From the NCBI GenBank assembly GCA_036005845.1, contig DASYQD010000039.1, forward strand, positions 1 through 64,000: a stretch of 64,000 nt of DNA, given 5' to 3'. The position numbers and the translations under genes are program-made. The notes beneath the pieces were generated by a model. It was not told the DNA's origin. It worked only from the letters and a program-made list of their open reading frames with translations, and searched no databases. This DNA is from DASYQD01 sp036005845. Lineage in GTDB: Bacteria; Acidobacteriota; Thermoanaerobaculia; Multivoradales; JAIOJS01. This document shows, piece by piece, positions 25,278-33,000 of this stretch. Each line of letters opens with the position of its first letter. Position 1 is the stretch's first letter.

Positions 25278-26098
25278 CGCGCGGCCGGACCAAGGTCGGG
25301 AGTCTGACCGTCGTCGGAACCGGCTACAACGTCGCCGGTCAGGTGACGCCGGAAGCGAGGTCCTGCATCGAAGCGGCCGAGCGCGTCTTCTACCTGCTCT
25401 CGGACTCCGCCACCAGCGGCTGGCTCAAGACGCTCAACGTGAAGGCCGAGTCGCTCCACGACTGCTATCGGGTCGGCGAGCCGGGCCCTCAGGCCTGCGA
25501 GCGGATGGTCGAGCGCATCGTGCTGGCGGTGCGTGCGGGAGCCGACGTCTGCGCCGTCTTCTACGGCCACCCCGCCGTCTGCGTGGCGCCCGGCATCGAG
25601 AGCGTGCGACGCGCGCGCACCGAAGGTTTCGCCGCACAACTGCTCCCCGCCATCTCCTTCGAGGACTGCCTCTTCGCCGACCTCGGCGTCGACCCCGGCA
25701 GCTCGGGGAGGCTGATGTACGAAGCGACCGACTTCCTGGTCCGCCCGCGAACCTTCGACACCACCGCGGCGCTGATCCTTCTGCAGGCGGGGGCGATCGG
25801 GCTCGTCGACTTCACGGCCGGCGACCAGCCCAACGTCGCTGGTCTCGCGGTGTTGACCGAGGTGCTCCTGCGCCACTACCCGCCGACGCACCGGGTGGCG
25901 CTTTATCGCATGTCGCAGCTGCCGATCTTCCCGCCCCGGATCGACTGGATGGCACTGGCCGACTTGCCCAGTGCCGGCGGGCTGTCGGTGGTCTCGACAC
26001 TCTTCGTGCCGCCGCTCGCTCAGCGGCCGTTCGACCGCGAGGTCTTTTCCCGACTCCAGCAGATGGCGGCGAACGTGCCGAACGCTTCGCATCCCTGA
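25274..26098 (+). CDS. Borosin-type peptide alpha-N-methyltransferase 2, altered catalytic residues
   Basis: 274 residues, paralogue of the preceding gene with the same landmarks (SLTVVGTGYNVAGQVTPE, FYGHPAVCVAPG, FEDCLFADLGVDPGSSG, YEATDFLVRPR). At the positions equivalent to OphMA Y66, R72, Y76 and Y98 it has Y65, G71, C75 and Y97. The arginine and second tyrosine needed near the amide are therefore lost while the first tyrosine, which is Phe in paralogue 1, is kept. It may be a pseudoenzyme that pairs with paralogue 1, since borosin methyltransferases work as dimers, or it may have changed chemistry. The GTG start overlaps the upstream stop; the MFS gene starts 12 bp after its stop. Confidence 0.85.
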   Translation: MTRGRTKVGSLTVVGTGYNVAGQVTPEARSCIEAAERVFYLLSDSATSGWLKTLNVKAESLHDCYRVGEPGPQACERMVERIVLAVRAGADVCAVFYGHPAVCVAPGIESVRRARTEGFAAQLLPAISFEDCLFADLGVDPGSSGRLMYEATDFLVRPRTFDTTAALILLQAGAIGLVDFTAGDQPNVAGLAVLTEVLLRHYPPTHRVALYRMSQLPIFPPRIDWMALADLPSAGGLSVVSTLFVPPLAQRPFDREVFSRLQQMAANVPNASHP

Positions 26099-26110
26099 GA
26101 GGAACCCGCC

Positions 26111-27337
26111 GTGAAATACGACCTGCGCAAGGTAGGGCTGCTCACCGTCGTCTATGCGAGCCAGGGCATCTCGCCGGGCTTCGCCGCCTTCGCCATGCCG
26201 GTGCTCTTGCGCAAGCAGGGAGTGTCGCTGCAGGCGGTGGGGTTCGCGATGCTGCTCTTGCTGCCATTCGCGTTCAAGTTCGTGTGGGGGCCGTGGAGCG
26301 ACCGGCTTGCACGGCGCGGCACCATTCGCCAATGGATGGGCGCCCTGCAGATCGTGCTCGCCGCGGTGATGGCGTCGCTCATCTTGCTGCCGCCGGCGCA
26401 CGGCGTCGCGCCCTTCCTCGTCGTCGTCGGGCTCGGCTACGTGATCGTGTCCGTGCTCGACACCGTGACCGACGGGATCACCGTCCGTCTGCTCTCCCCC
26501 GAGGAGCGGCCACTGGGCAACGCCGCGCAGTTCGGCGGCTATTACGCGGGCAGCATCCTCGCCGGCGGGCTCTTCCTCGCCATCGAGCCGCGCATCGGCT
26601 GGGGCCCGGCGGTGGCGATGCTGGTGCTGCTCGTCGCCAGCGGCTGGGCGGCCGGGCGCGCGCTGCCGCCGCTGCCGCCGGCCACGGTCGCGTCGACTGA
26701 AAAGGCCAGCGTGCTCGCCTTCCTGCGCGGCCCGTCGTTCCGCTACGTCATCCCGCTCCTGTTGCTGCTCGACATGCCGCAAAACGTCGGCATCGCGCTG
26801 GTGGCGCCATTCCTCATCGACAACGGCCTCACGCAAGCGCAGGTGGGACTGGTCTCCGGCACCTTCGGGCTGCTCGGCGCCTTCGCCGGCGCCGCGCTCG
26901 GCGGCGCCGCGCTGGCGCGGTTGCCGCGGATCCGCGCGCTGATGCTCGCGGCCTTCCTGCAGGTGCTGCCGCTGTTCGGCTTCGCCTGGCTGGCGGCGCA
27001 CCGCGGCACGTCGCTGCTGGCACCGATCGTCATCACCACCGTCGCCTTCGGGCTCGCCAGCCTGTTCAACGTCGCGATCTCGTCCTGGTTCATGGACCAG
27101 GTGTCGCCGGCGCAGCCGTCGACCGACTACAGCTTGATGGCCTGCGCGCACACCGCGAGCTTCGCGCTCGCCAACCCGATCGCCGGCGCCAGCGCGTCGG
27201 CGCTCGGCTTCCGCCTCCACTTCACCGTAGTCGGCGCGGTGGCGCTGCTGTTGGTGATCGCGTCGTGGCCGTGGCTGCGACGGCTGGCGAAGCCGCGCTA
27301 TGCACCGATCGCGGCCGAGATGGCGGCGGCCGGCTGA
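26111..27337 (+). CDS. MFS transporter, AmpG-like
   Basis: 408 residues, about 12 membrane helices. The N-terminus VGLLTVVYASQGISPGFAAFAMPVLLRKQGVSL and the WGPWSDRLARRGTIRQWM loop are typical of the AmpG/PAT-type major facilitator branch. That branch moves muropeptides, siderophore-like and acetyl-CoA-type substrates. GTG start with GAGAGGA about 10 nt upstream, 12 bp after methyltransferase 2. The tight spacing makes it part of the borosin operon and a candidate exporter or importer of the product or of its processed fragment. Confidence 0.88.
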   Translation: MKYDLRKVGLLTVVYASQGISPGFAAFAMPVLLRKQGVSLQAVGFAMLLLLPFAFKFVWGPWSDRLARRGTIRQWMGALQIVLAAVMASLILLPPAHGVAPFLVVVGLGYVIVSVLDTVTDGITVRLLSPEERPLGNAAQFGGYYAGSILAGGLFLAIEPRIGWGPAVAMLVLLVASGWAAGRALPPLPPATVASTEKASVLAFLRGPSFRYVIPLLLLLDMPQNVGIALVAPFLIDNGLTQAQVGLVSGTFGLLGAFAGAALGGAALARLPRIRALMLAAFLQVLPLFGFAWLAAHRGTSLLAPIVITTVAFGLASLFNVAISSWFMDQVSPAQPSTDYSLMACAHTASFALANPIAGASASALGFRLHFTVVGAVALLLVIASWPWLRRLAKPRYAPIAAEMAAAG

Positions 27338-27344
27338 GCGGCGC

Positions 27345-27764
27345 TCAGCGCCACAAGCCGAGCAACACCGCGGCGGCGACGAACGACACCAGGTTGTAGC
27401 CCGAGTTGATGAGCCACAACGGTTTCGGCGTCTGCGAGAAGATCGCCGTCGCGAAGCTCGTCGGCGCCGCGAAGCCGAGCCAGCAGAGGAAGCCCACCGC
27501 CGCGGCGCGCCCGAGCGTCACCGGCGGGAAGTGGTTGAGCACCACCGCCATTGCCCAGGCGATCACCAACCCGGAGAGGAAGGCGAGGCCGTAGAGAAGC
27601 GCCACCGGCGAGCCGGCGGCGCTCGCCTTGAGCTCTTCCTCCGTCTTGCCCATCAGCGCCATCCAGCGCTTGGCGAACAGCACCGAGTACCACAGCCCTC
27701 CGAGCACGAAGATCAGGATCCCTGCGACGAGAACGGCGAGATAGTTGACGGCCGGAAGCGTCAT
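27345..27764 (-). CDS. DUF1761 membrane protein
   Basis: 139 residues with four predicted membrane helices. The WYSVLFAKRWMALMGKTEEE segment after helix 1 and LCWLGFAAPTSFATAIF are characteristic of DUF1761, a family of unknown function. Convergent with the MFS gene (7 bp apart). Probably not part of the borosin operon. Confidence 0.82.
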   Translation of the reverse strand: MTLPAVNYLAVLVAGILIFVLGGLWYSVLFAKRWMALMGKTEEELKASAAGSPVALLYGLAFLSGLVIAWAMAVVLNHFPPVTLGRAAAVGFLCWLGFAAPTSFATAIFSQTPKPLWLINSGYNLVSFVAAAVLLGLWR

Positions 27765-27829
27765 GGGAAGCCCTCCATGTGAGCTGGAATCGATGGACTC
27801 CGATCATGGCACGAAGGGGTGGGTGTCCG

Positions 27830-30800
27830 ATGTCAGATCTCGCTCTCGAACGCGCAGTCAGGTCCCGCCACGCACGGTCGATGCGTCACCCTCGGCACCG
27901 CGGCCGCTGGCTGGGCCCGGTCGTACTCCTGACATTGGCGGGCTGCGGCATCGTCGACCGCGCCCGACAACACCCCTACACCCGAGCGCACGCGTCGCTG
28001 GTCGCGGCCGCGGATGGGCGGCGCCCGGCGCAAGGGTGCGTCTCGGGCTTCCCGTGTGGCGCGAGCGCGGGTCCAGCCGGACCGGTGCGCGCTGCACACC
28101 TTCGGCAGGCAGCGGCGGCGATCGAGGCGGACCTCGACCGCGCACGTACGAGCTCGACCCTTGGTGCCGCGGCCTCGCTTCAGCTCTACCTCCATCGGCC
28201 GGCTGAGGCCCTCGCGCTCCTCGACGAGGCCGCGGCCCTGCGCGGCGCCGATCCGCGGCTCGTCGTCGATCGCGCCGCCGCGGTGCTCGAGCTCGACGGC
28301 TCCCGCCCCGGCGGAGCCGCCGACGAGCTTGCCGCCACGGCGGAGCTCATGGACCGCCCGCCGCTTGGAGATCCAGAGCTGGCCGCGAGATGGCGCTACA
28401 ACCACGCCCTGTTGCTCGAGCGGCTCGGCCTGGAAACCGCGGCCGCCGACGACTTGCGAGCTGTGACCGGCGGCGGCGAGCTGGCGCCCTTGGCGGCCGA
28501 GGGTGTCGCGCGCCTGCAGGCCGCGGCAGCATCGTCACGGTGGGACGCCGGCGACCGCCAGCTTCTGGCCAACGCTCTCGCCCGCGACGACGCCGCAGCC
28601 GTCTCCCGCCTCGTCGACCGCTGGCCGCTCGCCGCGGCGACCCAGGTGGAGGAAACGATCCTCGCGGAGGTCGCCGGGAACGCCGACCGGCTGCGCCAGG
28701 CGGAGCTCATCGCCACGGCGCTCGCACGCCGCGGCGATCCTTTCCTGTCCGAAGTCGTCGCCGGGTTGCGCGCCGACCCGAGCCCCGATCTCCGAGCCGC
28801 TCATGCCGACTACGGCCGTGCCCGCGCTCTCGAGCACGCCGGCAAGTACGAGCAGGCGCTGCCGTTGTTCACCGACGCCGCCGGCGCCTTCACCCACCGC
28901 CGCAGTCCCTTCCGTTGGCTCGCCAGCCACGGCTTGGCCACCTGTCTCTACCGGACGCAACGACCAGCCGCCGGACTTGAGCTGCTCCGCTCTTCGCTGC
29001 ACGCGGCCCCGAAGCGCTACCACCACGTGCAGGCGCGGTTGGAGTGGCTGGCCGGCATTTTCGAGAGCGTGCTCGGCGACCCGGCCGCGTCGCTCGACGA
29101 GTATTCGCGCGCATTCGCGCTGTACCGGGATGACAAGAACGACGAAGGGATGGCCAGGTTGGAGATGCTGACCGCCGAGGGTTGGTGGACGCTGGGCGAG
29201 TGGCGCCAAGCATGGCGGCACCGGCGCCAGGCCCTCGCGCGCCTACGCCGAGTCGCTGACCCCCAGCTGCAGCGAACGATCCTCGACGAGGCGGCCGATG
29301 CGAGCGGCGGTGACGGGTTCCTCGCCCTGGCGGGGATGCTCCAGGACAGCGTCGTGGAGAGCGCCCGTACAGCGCACAACGACTACGCGCTGCCGGTCGC
29401 GCTCGCTCAGCGCGCCCACATCAGCCTTCGCCGCCGGCTCTGGGCCGCGGCCACGGCGGACCTCGCCGCCGCGCGTGGCGGCGTCGAGGCGATCGCCGCC
29501 GGCAAGTACCGCCAAAACATCGACGCCTCCGTCGCGATGGTCGAGGCCGAGGCGCTGGCGCGAAACGAACCGCAACAGGCGATCCGAAAACTGGCGGCGG
29601 CGACCGTCTTCTATGAAGAATCGAACAATTGGGTGCCGTTGAGGACCGCCGCCATGTTGACCGCGAGCTGTTACCTCCGCCTGGGCGACCACGCCGCCGC
29701 GCTCGAAGCGCTGAAGAGAGCGGAAGCGCTGGGCGAGCGCGTGCGTAGGCAGAGCCCGAGCGAACGCGTGCGGGCGGCGTTGGACAATGGGTCTCAGCAG
29801 CTCTACGGCGAGCTCGTGCGGCTGGCGCTCGATCGCGGCGGCGACGCCGGCATCGCCGAGGCGTTCGACTACTCCGAGCTCTCACGGGCCCGTCGCCTCG
29901 CCGACTCGCTGGGAGCTTCGCAAGTCGAGCTGTCCGATCTGAGCAGGGCGCTGCCAGCCGGGACCGCGATGGTGGTCTACGAAGATCTGGGCAGCGCTTT
30001 GGTCGCCTTCGTGGTGCGCGCCGACCGCGACCCCGCCGTCGTCACCTTGGATCGCCAGGGCCTCACGGCCGACGTCGCGCTGGTGCGCCGGTCCCTGGCC
30101 GGCAGGTCCGCCGACGTTCCGTGGAAGCAGGGTCTCGCCAGCCTGTGGCGCCGGCTGGTGGCGCCGCTCGAGCCGCGGCTCGGCGGCATCTCGTCGCTGG
30201 TGGTGGTGCCGCACCGCGAGCTGGTGACGGTCCCGTTCGCCGCCCTCTTCGACCCGCGCCGGCAGCGTTACCTGATCGAGGACTACCGGCTGCAAATCGC
30301 GCCCTCGGCGACCGCATTCGTCAACGCCCTCGCCCAGTCTCGACAGCGGCAGGGTCCGCCGGCGGTGCTCGCGGTCGCCGCCGGTGAGAGCAGCGGCGAT
30401 CTCGCGTCGGTGCTCCCTCGCCTGCCGCGAGCCAACGCAGCCGCGCGCGCCGTCGCCGCTCGTTACCCGCATGCGGACCTCCTCATCGGCGCGGCGGCGA
30501 CTCGCGATGCATTCCTCTCCGCTGCCGCGCGCAGCACGATCATCCACTTCGACGGCCACTCGGTGGCCAGCGCCGTGGATCCGTCGCTGTCGTTCCTCGC
30601 CCTGACCGCGAGTAAGGAAGATGCCGGCATCCTCTACGCCCAGGACATCGCGAAGCAGCGCTGGCCATCCGCACAGCTGGTGTTCCTCGCCAGCTGCCAC
30701 ACCGCCCAGGGCCGGAGCGACGACGCCGAAGGCATCCAGGGTTTGGCGCGGGCTTTCCTGGCCGCCGGCGTCCCCGCCGTGATCGGCACGCTGTGGGACG

Positions 30801-30982
30801 TCGACGATCGTCTCGCCGAGACCGTTTCGCTACGTTTTCACGAGCACTATGCAACGGGCTCGGATGCGGCGTCGGCGCTGCGTTCCGCCCTGCTGTCGGT
30901 GCTCGCCAACGAACGCCAGGCACCGCCGGCCTGGGCCGCGTTCGAAGTCATCGGCGGCGTCGCTGAACCGACGATTCACTGA
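27830..30982 (+). CDS. CHAT-domain peptidase lipoprotein with TPR-like repeats
   Basis: 1050 residues from ATG 27830; ATG 27881 is the alternative and gives a more usual lipoprotein leader. The lipobox LTLAGC follows a hydrophobic segment, so the protein should be exported and lipid-anchored. The middle 600 residues are helical TPR-like repeats. The C-terminal 280 residues are a CHAT (caspase-like) domain: the VPHRELVTVPFAAL segment, catalytic histidine in IIHFDGHSV and cysteine in VFLASCHTAQG, then GLARAFLAAGVPAVIGTLWDVDD. Both catalytic residues are present. The next two genes follow on the same strand; the third is a trypsin-like protease, which suggests an extracytoplasmic proteolytic module. 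Confidence 0.88.
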   Translation: MSDLALERAVRSRHARSMRHPRHRGRWLGPVVLLTLAGCGIVDRARQHPYTRAHASLVAAADGRRPAQGCVSGFPCGASAGPAGPVRAAHLRQAAAAIEADLDRARTSSTLGAAASLQLYLHRPAEALALLDEAAALRGADPRLVVDRAAAVLELDGSRPGGAADELAATAELMDRPPLGDPELAARWRYNHALLLERLGLETAAADDLRAVTGGGELAPLAAEGVARLQAAAASSRWDAGDRQLLANALARDDAAAVSRLVDRWPLAAATQVEETILAEVAGNADRLRQAELIATALARRGDPFLSEVVAGLRADPSPDLRAAHADYGRARALEHAGKYEQALPLFTDAAGAFTHRRSPFRWLASHGLATCLYRTQRPAAGLELLRSSLHAAPKRYHHVQARLEWLAGIFESVLGDPAASLDEYSRAFALYRDDKNDEGMARLEMLTAEGWWTLGEWRQAWRHRRQALARLRRVADPQLQRTILDEAADASGGDGFLALAGMLQDSVVESARTAHNDYALPVALAQRAHISLRRRLWAAATADLAAARGGVEAIAAGKYRQNIDASVAMVEAEALARNEPQQAIRKLAAATVFYEESNNWVPLRTAAMLTASCYLRLGDHAAALEALKRAEALGERVRRQSPSERVRAALDNGSQQLYGELVRLALDRGGDAGIAEAFDYSELSRARRLADSLGASQVELSDLSRALPAGTAMVVYEDLGSALVAFVVRADRDPAVVTLDRQGLTADVALVRRSLAGRSADVPWKQGLASLWRRLVAPLEPRLGGISSLVVVPHRELVTVPFAALFDPRRQRYLIEDYRLQIAPSATAFVNALAQSRQRQGPPAVLAVAAGESSGDLASVLPRLPRANAAARAVAARYPHADLLIGAAATRDAFLSAAARSTIIHFDGHSVASAVDPSLSFLALTASKEDAGILYAQDIAKQRWPSAQLVFLASCHTAQGRSDDAEGIQGLARAFLAAGVPAVIGTLWDVDDRLAETVSLRFHEHYATGSDAASALRSALLSVLANERQAPPAWAAFEVIGGVAEPTIH

Positions 30983-30992
30983 GGAGAAGGCC

Positions 30993-32018
30993 ATGCAACC
31001 GAGACCCCACGAGCTGCCGATGAAGCCCACCTACCGCTTCCGTCTCGTCTTCGAATGCCTGTGCGCATTCCTGAAGCGCGACGACGACGTCCTCGTCGTG
31101 CTCCCCGACGGCCGCTACGGCTGCCCGCCCATGCCCAGCCACTGCGACCACGCCGGGGACGGCGACGCCGCCGGCCACGAGGCGTGCGGCCCGAACATGC
31201 CGGCGCACATCGCCGCCATCCAGTTCAACCCCTGCGAGCTGGCGCCGGACAGCGATCTGCAACCCGACCTCGTCTTTCGGCGGCCGGGGGCGCGCAGCGA
31301 ACAGGCGCTCCTCTTCCTGACCGGCCAGGACATCGCGCTCGACGCGCCGCTGTTCGGCGCCCCAGCGATCGCCGGCGGCCGCGGCGCGGCGGCAGTGCCG
31401 CAGTCGGCCGCCGAGGCCGAGGACCTCTGCTGGGTCGCCGACGTCTCGCGGATCGATGCCGCGGCGGGAGTCATGGACCCGTCGTGCGCGCAGCCCGGAA
31501 CCAACGCCTCGTTGACCGGGGAGCCGAGCTCGCCCGGGCGGGTGGTGGCGCGCGTCAGCCTCAAGGGCGGCACGCTCCGCTCTCTGGTCCTCGGGCTCGA
31601 CGAGCAGCAGGAGCCCATCCTCTTCGACTTCCAGGAATCCGACGCGCTGATCCCCAACGGTTTCCAGCAGGCCATCACCTCGGCCGTGGCCTGGGACGTC
31701 GCCGTCGGCGAGGAGACCGTGACGCTCGTGCTGAGCTCGTTCGACGGCACGACGCGGCGGCTGCAGTTCTCCTTCGCCGGCCTGCCGATGGGGTACACCA
31801 TGCAGGTGCTGGTGAAGAACATGCCGCTCGACTCGCTCCTCGAGGTGCCGTACTGCATCTATCCCGGCGACACCATCGCCGTCGACCACCACTTCGCGAT
31901 GTACTACGCGCTGTCGCAGAGCCCGCCGCGCAACTTCTGGGTGCCCCTCGAGACGGCCGCGCGGGCAAACGGGCCGATCTGCCCCAGCGCCTCGTTCGTC
32001 GAGGGAGCAGCGACCTAG
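30993..32018 (+). CDS. Uncharacterised protein between CHAT and trypsin-like genes
   Basis: 341 residues, function not recognised. GAGGAGAAGG ribosome site and only 10 bp after the CHAT stop, so co-transcribed. No signal peptide: the N-terminus is MQPRPHELPMKPTYRFRLV. Several cysteines and histidines cluster near residues 45-65 (CPPMPSHCDHAG, HEACGPNMPAH). The C-terminal part is beta-rich with DTIAVDHHFAMYYALS. The region LSSFDGTTRRLQFSFAG may be a beta-sandwich. Partner or substrate of the flanking proteases is a guess from context only. Confidence 0.65.
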   Translation: MQPRPHELPMKPTYRFRLVFECLCAFLKRDDDVLVVLPDGRYGCPPMPSHCDHAGDGDAAGHEACGPNMPAHIAAIQFNPCELAPDSDLQPDLVFRRPGARSEQALLFLTGQDIALDAPLFGAPAIAGGRGAAAVPQSAAEAEDLCWVADVSRIDAAAGVMDPSCAQPGTNASLTGEPSSPGRVVARVSLKGGTLRSLVLGLDEQQEPILFDFQESDALIPNGFQQAITSAVAWDVAVGEETVTLVLSSFDGTTRRLQFSFAGLPMGYTMQVLVKNMPLDSLLEVPYCIYPGDTIAVDHHFAMYYALSQSPPRNFWVPLETAARANGPICPSASFVEGAAT

Positions 32019-32070
32019 TGATCTCCATGCAGTGCCGGTCCTCTTCACTGCTTACCTGTGTGAGCGATCG

Positions 32071-33000
32071 ATGCCGCCGGTCATCATCGACGTGCCGGCG
32101 GACCCGCGGCGAGAGGTCAGGGACTCTTGCCCCGCGGCCAGGCGGCTGGCGGCATCGGTCGCGGTCATCTTCGACGGCGTACCGCCGCTGCGATCGAGCG
32201 ACGGGACCTGGTCGCTGCCCACCAAGCCGGCGCCGGTGAGCCCGCCGGAGAGGTTTTCCGAACAGCGTGAGGTGGTCAGGGCTTTCACCGGCGTGCTCGT
32301 CGGGCCCGACGTGCTGCTCACCACGCGCCATCGGGTGAACGTCCGCAACCCGCAAGGACTCTTTGCGGCGTTCGGTTTCGCGATCGGCGCCGATGGAATC
32401 CCCAAGACGCGTTTCGCCAGCGACGAGGTCTTTCGCGTGTGCGAGGTCCTCGGTGAGGGAAGGTATCTCGCCAACCCCGAGGACGACTGGCTGCTGCTGC
32501 GCCTCGACGCCAAGCCGGCTCGCCCGGCCCTCGAGCTCGATACTCGGCCGCTGACCAGCGGCACTCGGCTGTGGATGATCGGGCATCCGGAAGGATTGCC
32601 GATGAAGTTCGTCGACGGCGCTCACGTGATCGACACCAGCGAGCGCTCCGTGCTCACCGATCTCGTAGCGAGCCGAGGCAACTCCGGCTCGCCGGTGTTT
32701 CGCGAGGGGTCGGCGGCGGTGCTCGGCATCCTGCGGACGGCGTCCCTCTCGCTCGCGCGAGCAGGGGCGAAGGTGACCTGGCAGCGCGGCAAGCCCGGCG
32801 CGCCGCGCATCGCCCGCGTCACGCGTAGCCAGGCCTTCGCCGCGAGACTGCAGGAAGTCTTCGCCGCCGCGCCTGCGGCGGACGTGGATGCCGTCGCGGT
32901 CGCCGGTCTCGGCGACGGCGCGCCAATGCGCGGTCAGCTCGCCTGGACGGCGGCCGCCGCCAGCAGGCCGGCGGTGCAGGCAACACCGCCGCCGGCGTGA
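32071..33000 (+). CDS. Trypsin-like serine protease
   Basis: 309 residues. The chymotrypsin-fold triad is visible: histidine in LLTTRHRVN, aspartate in NPEDDWLLLRLD and serine in SRGNSGSPVF. WMIGHPEGLPMKF is the usual strand before the active-site serine. No signal peptide, so it is probably cytoplasmic or exported by another route. ATG 32071 chosen (a GTG at 32032 is possible); neither has a strong ribosome site. It follows the unknown gene by 52 bp. Its last 22 codons overlap, on the opposite strand, the conserved 3' end of the FAD oxidoreductase gene. Confidence 0.82.
   Translation: MPPVIIDVPADPRREVRDSCPAARRLAASVAVIFDGVPPLRSSDGTWSLPTKPAPVSPPERFSEQREVVRAFTGVLVGPDVLLTTRHRVNVRNPQGLFAAFGFAIGADGIPKTRFASDEVFRVCEVLGEGRYLANPEDDWLLLRLDAKPARPALELDTRPLTSGTRLWMIGHPEGLPMKFVDGAHVIDTSERSVLTDLVASRGNSGSPVFREGSAAVLGILRTASLSLARAGAKVTWQRGKPGAPRIARVTRSQAFAARLQEVFAAAPAADVDAVAVAGLGDGAPMRGQLAWTAAAASRPAVQATPPPA

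Noticed and set aside
24468..26098. Cobalamin/sirohaem (tetrapyrrole) biosynthesis methyltransferases
   Set aside because: The fold is shared, but the VAGQVTPE, FYGH and EDCLFADL segments match the borosin branch, and no tetrapyrrole genes are near.
27830..33000. CRISPR-associated (TPR-CHAT/Craspase-like) or gasdermin defence system
   Set aside because: There is no gRAMP effector, CRISPR array or gasdermin-like gene, and the CHAT protein has a lipobox, placing it outside the cytoplasm.
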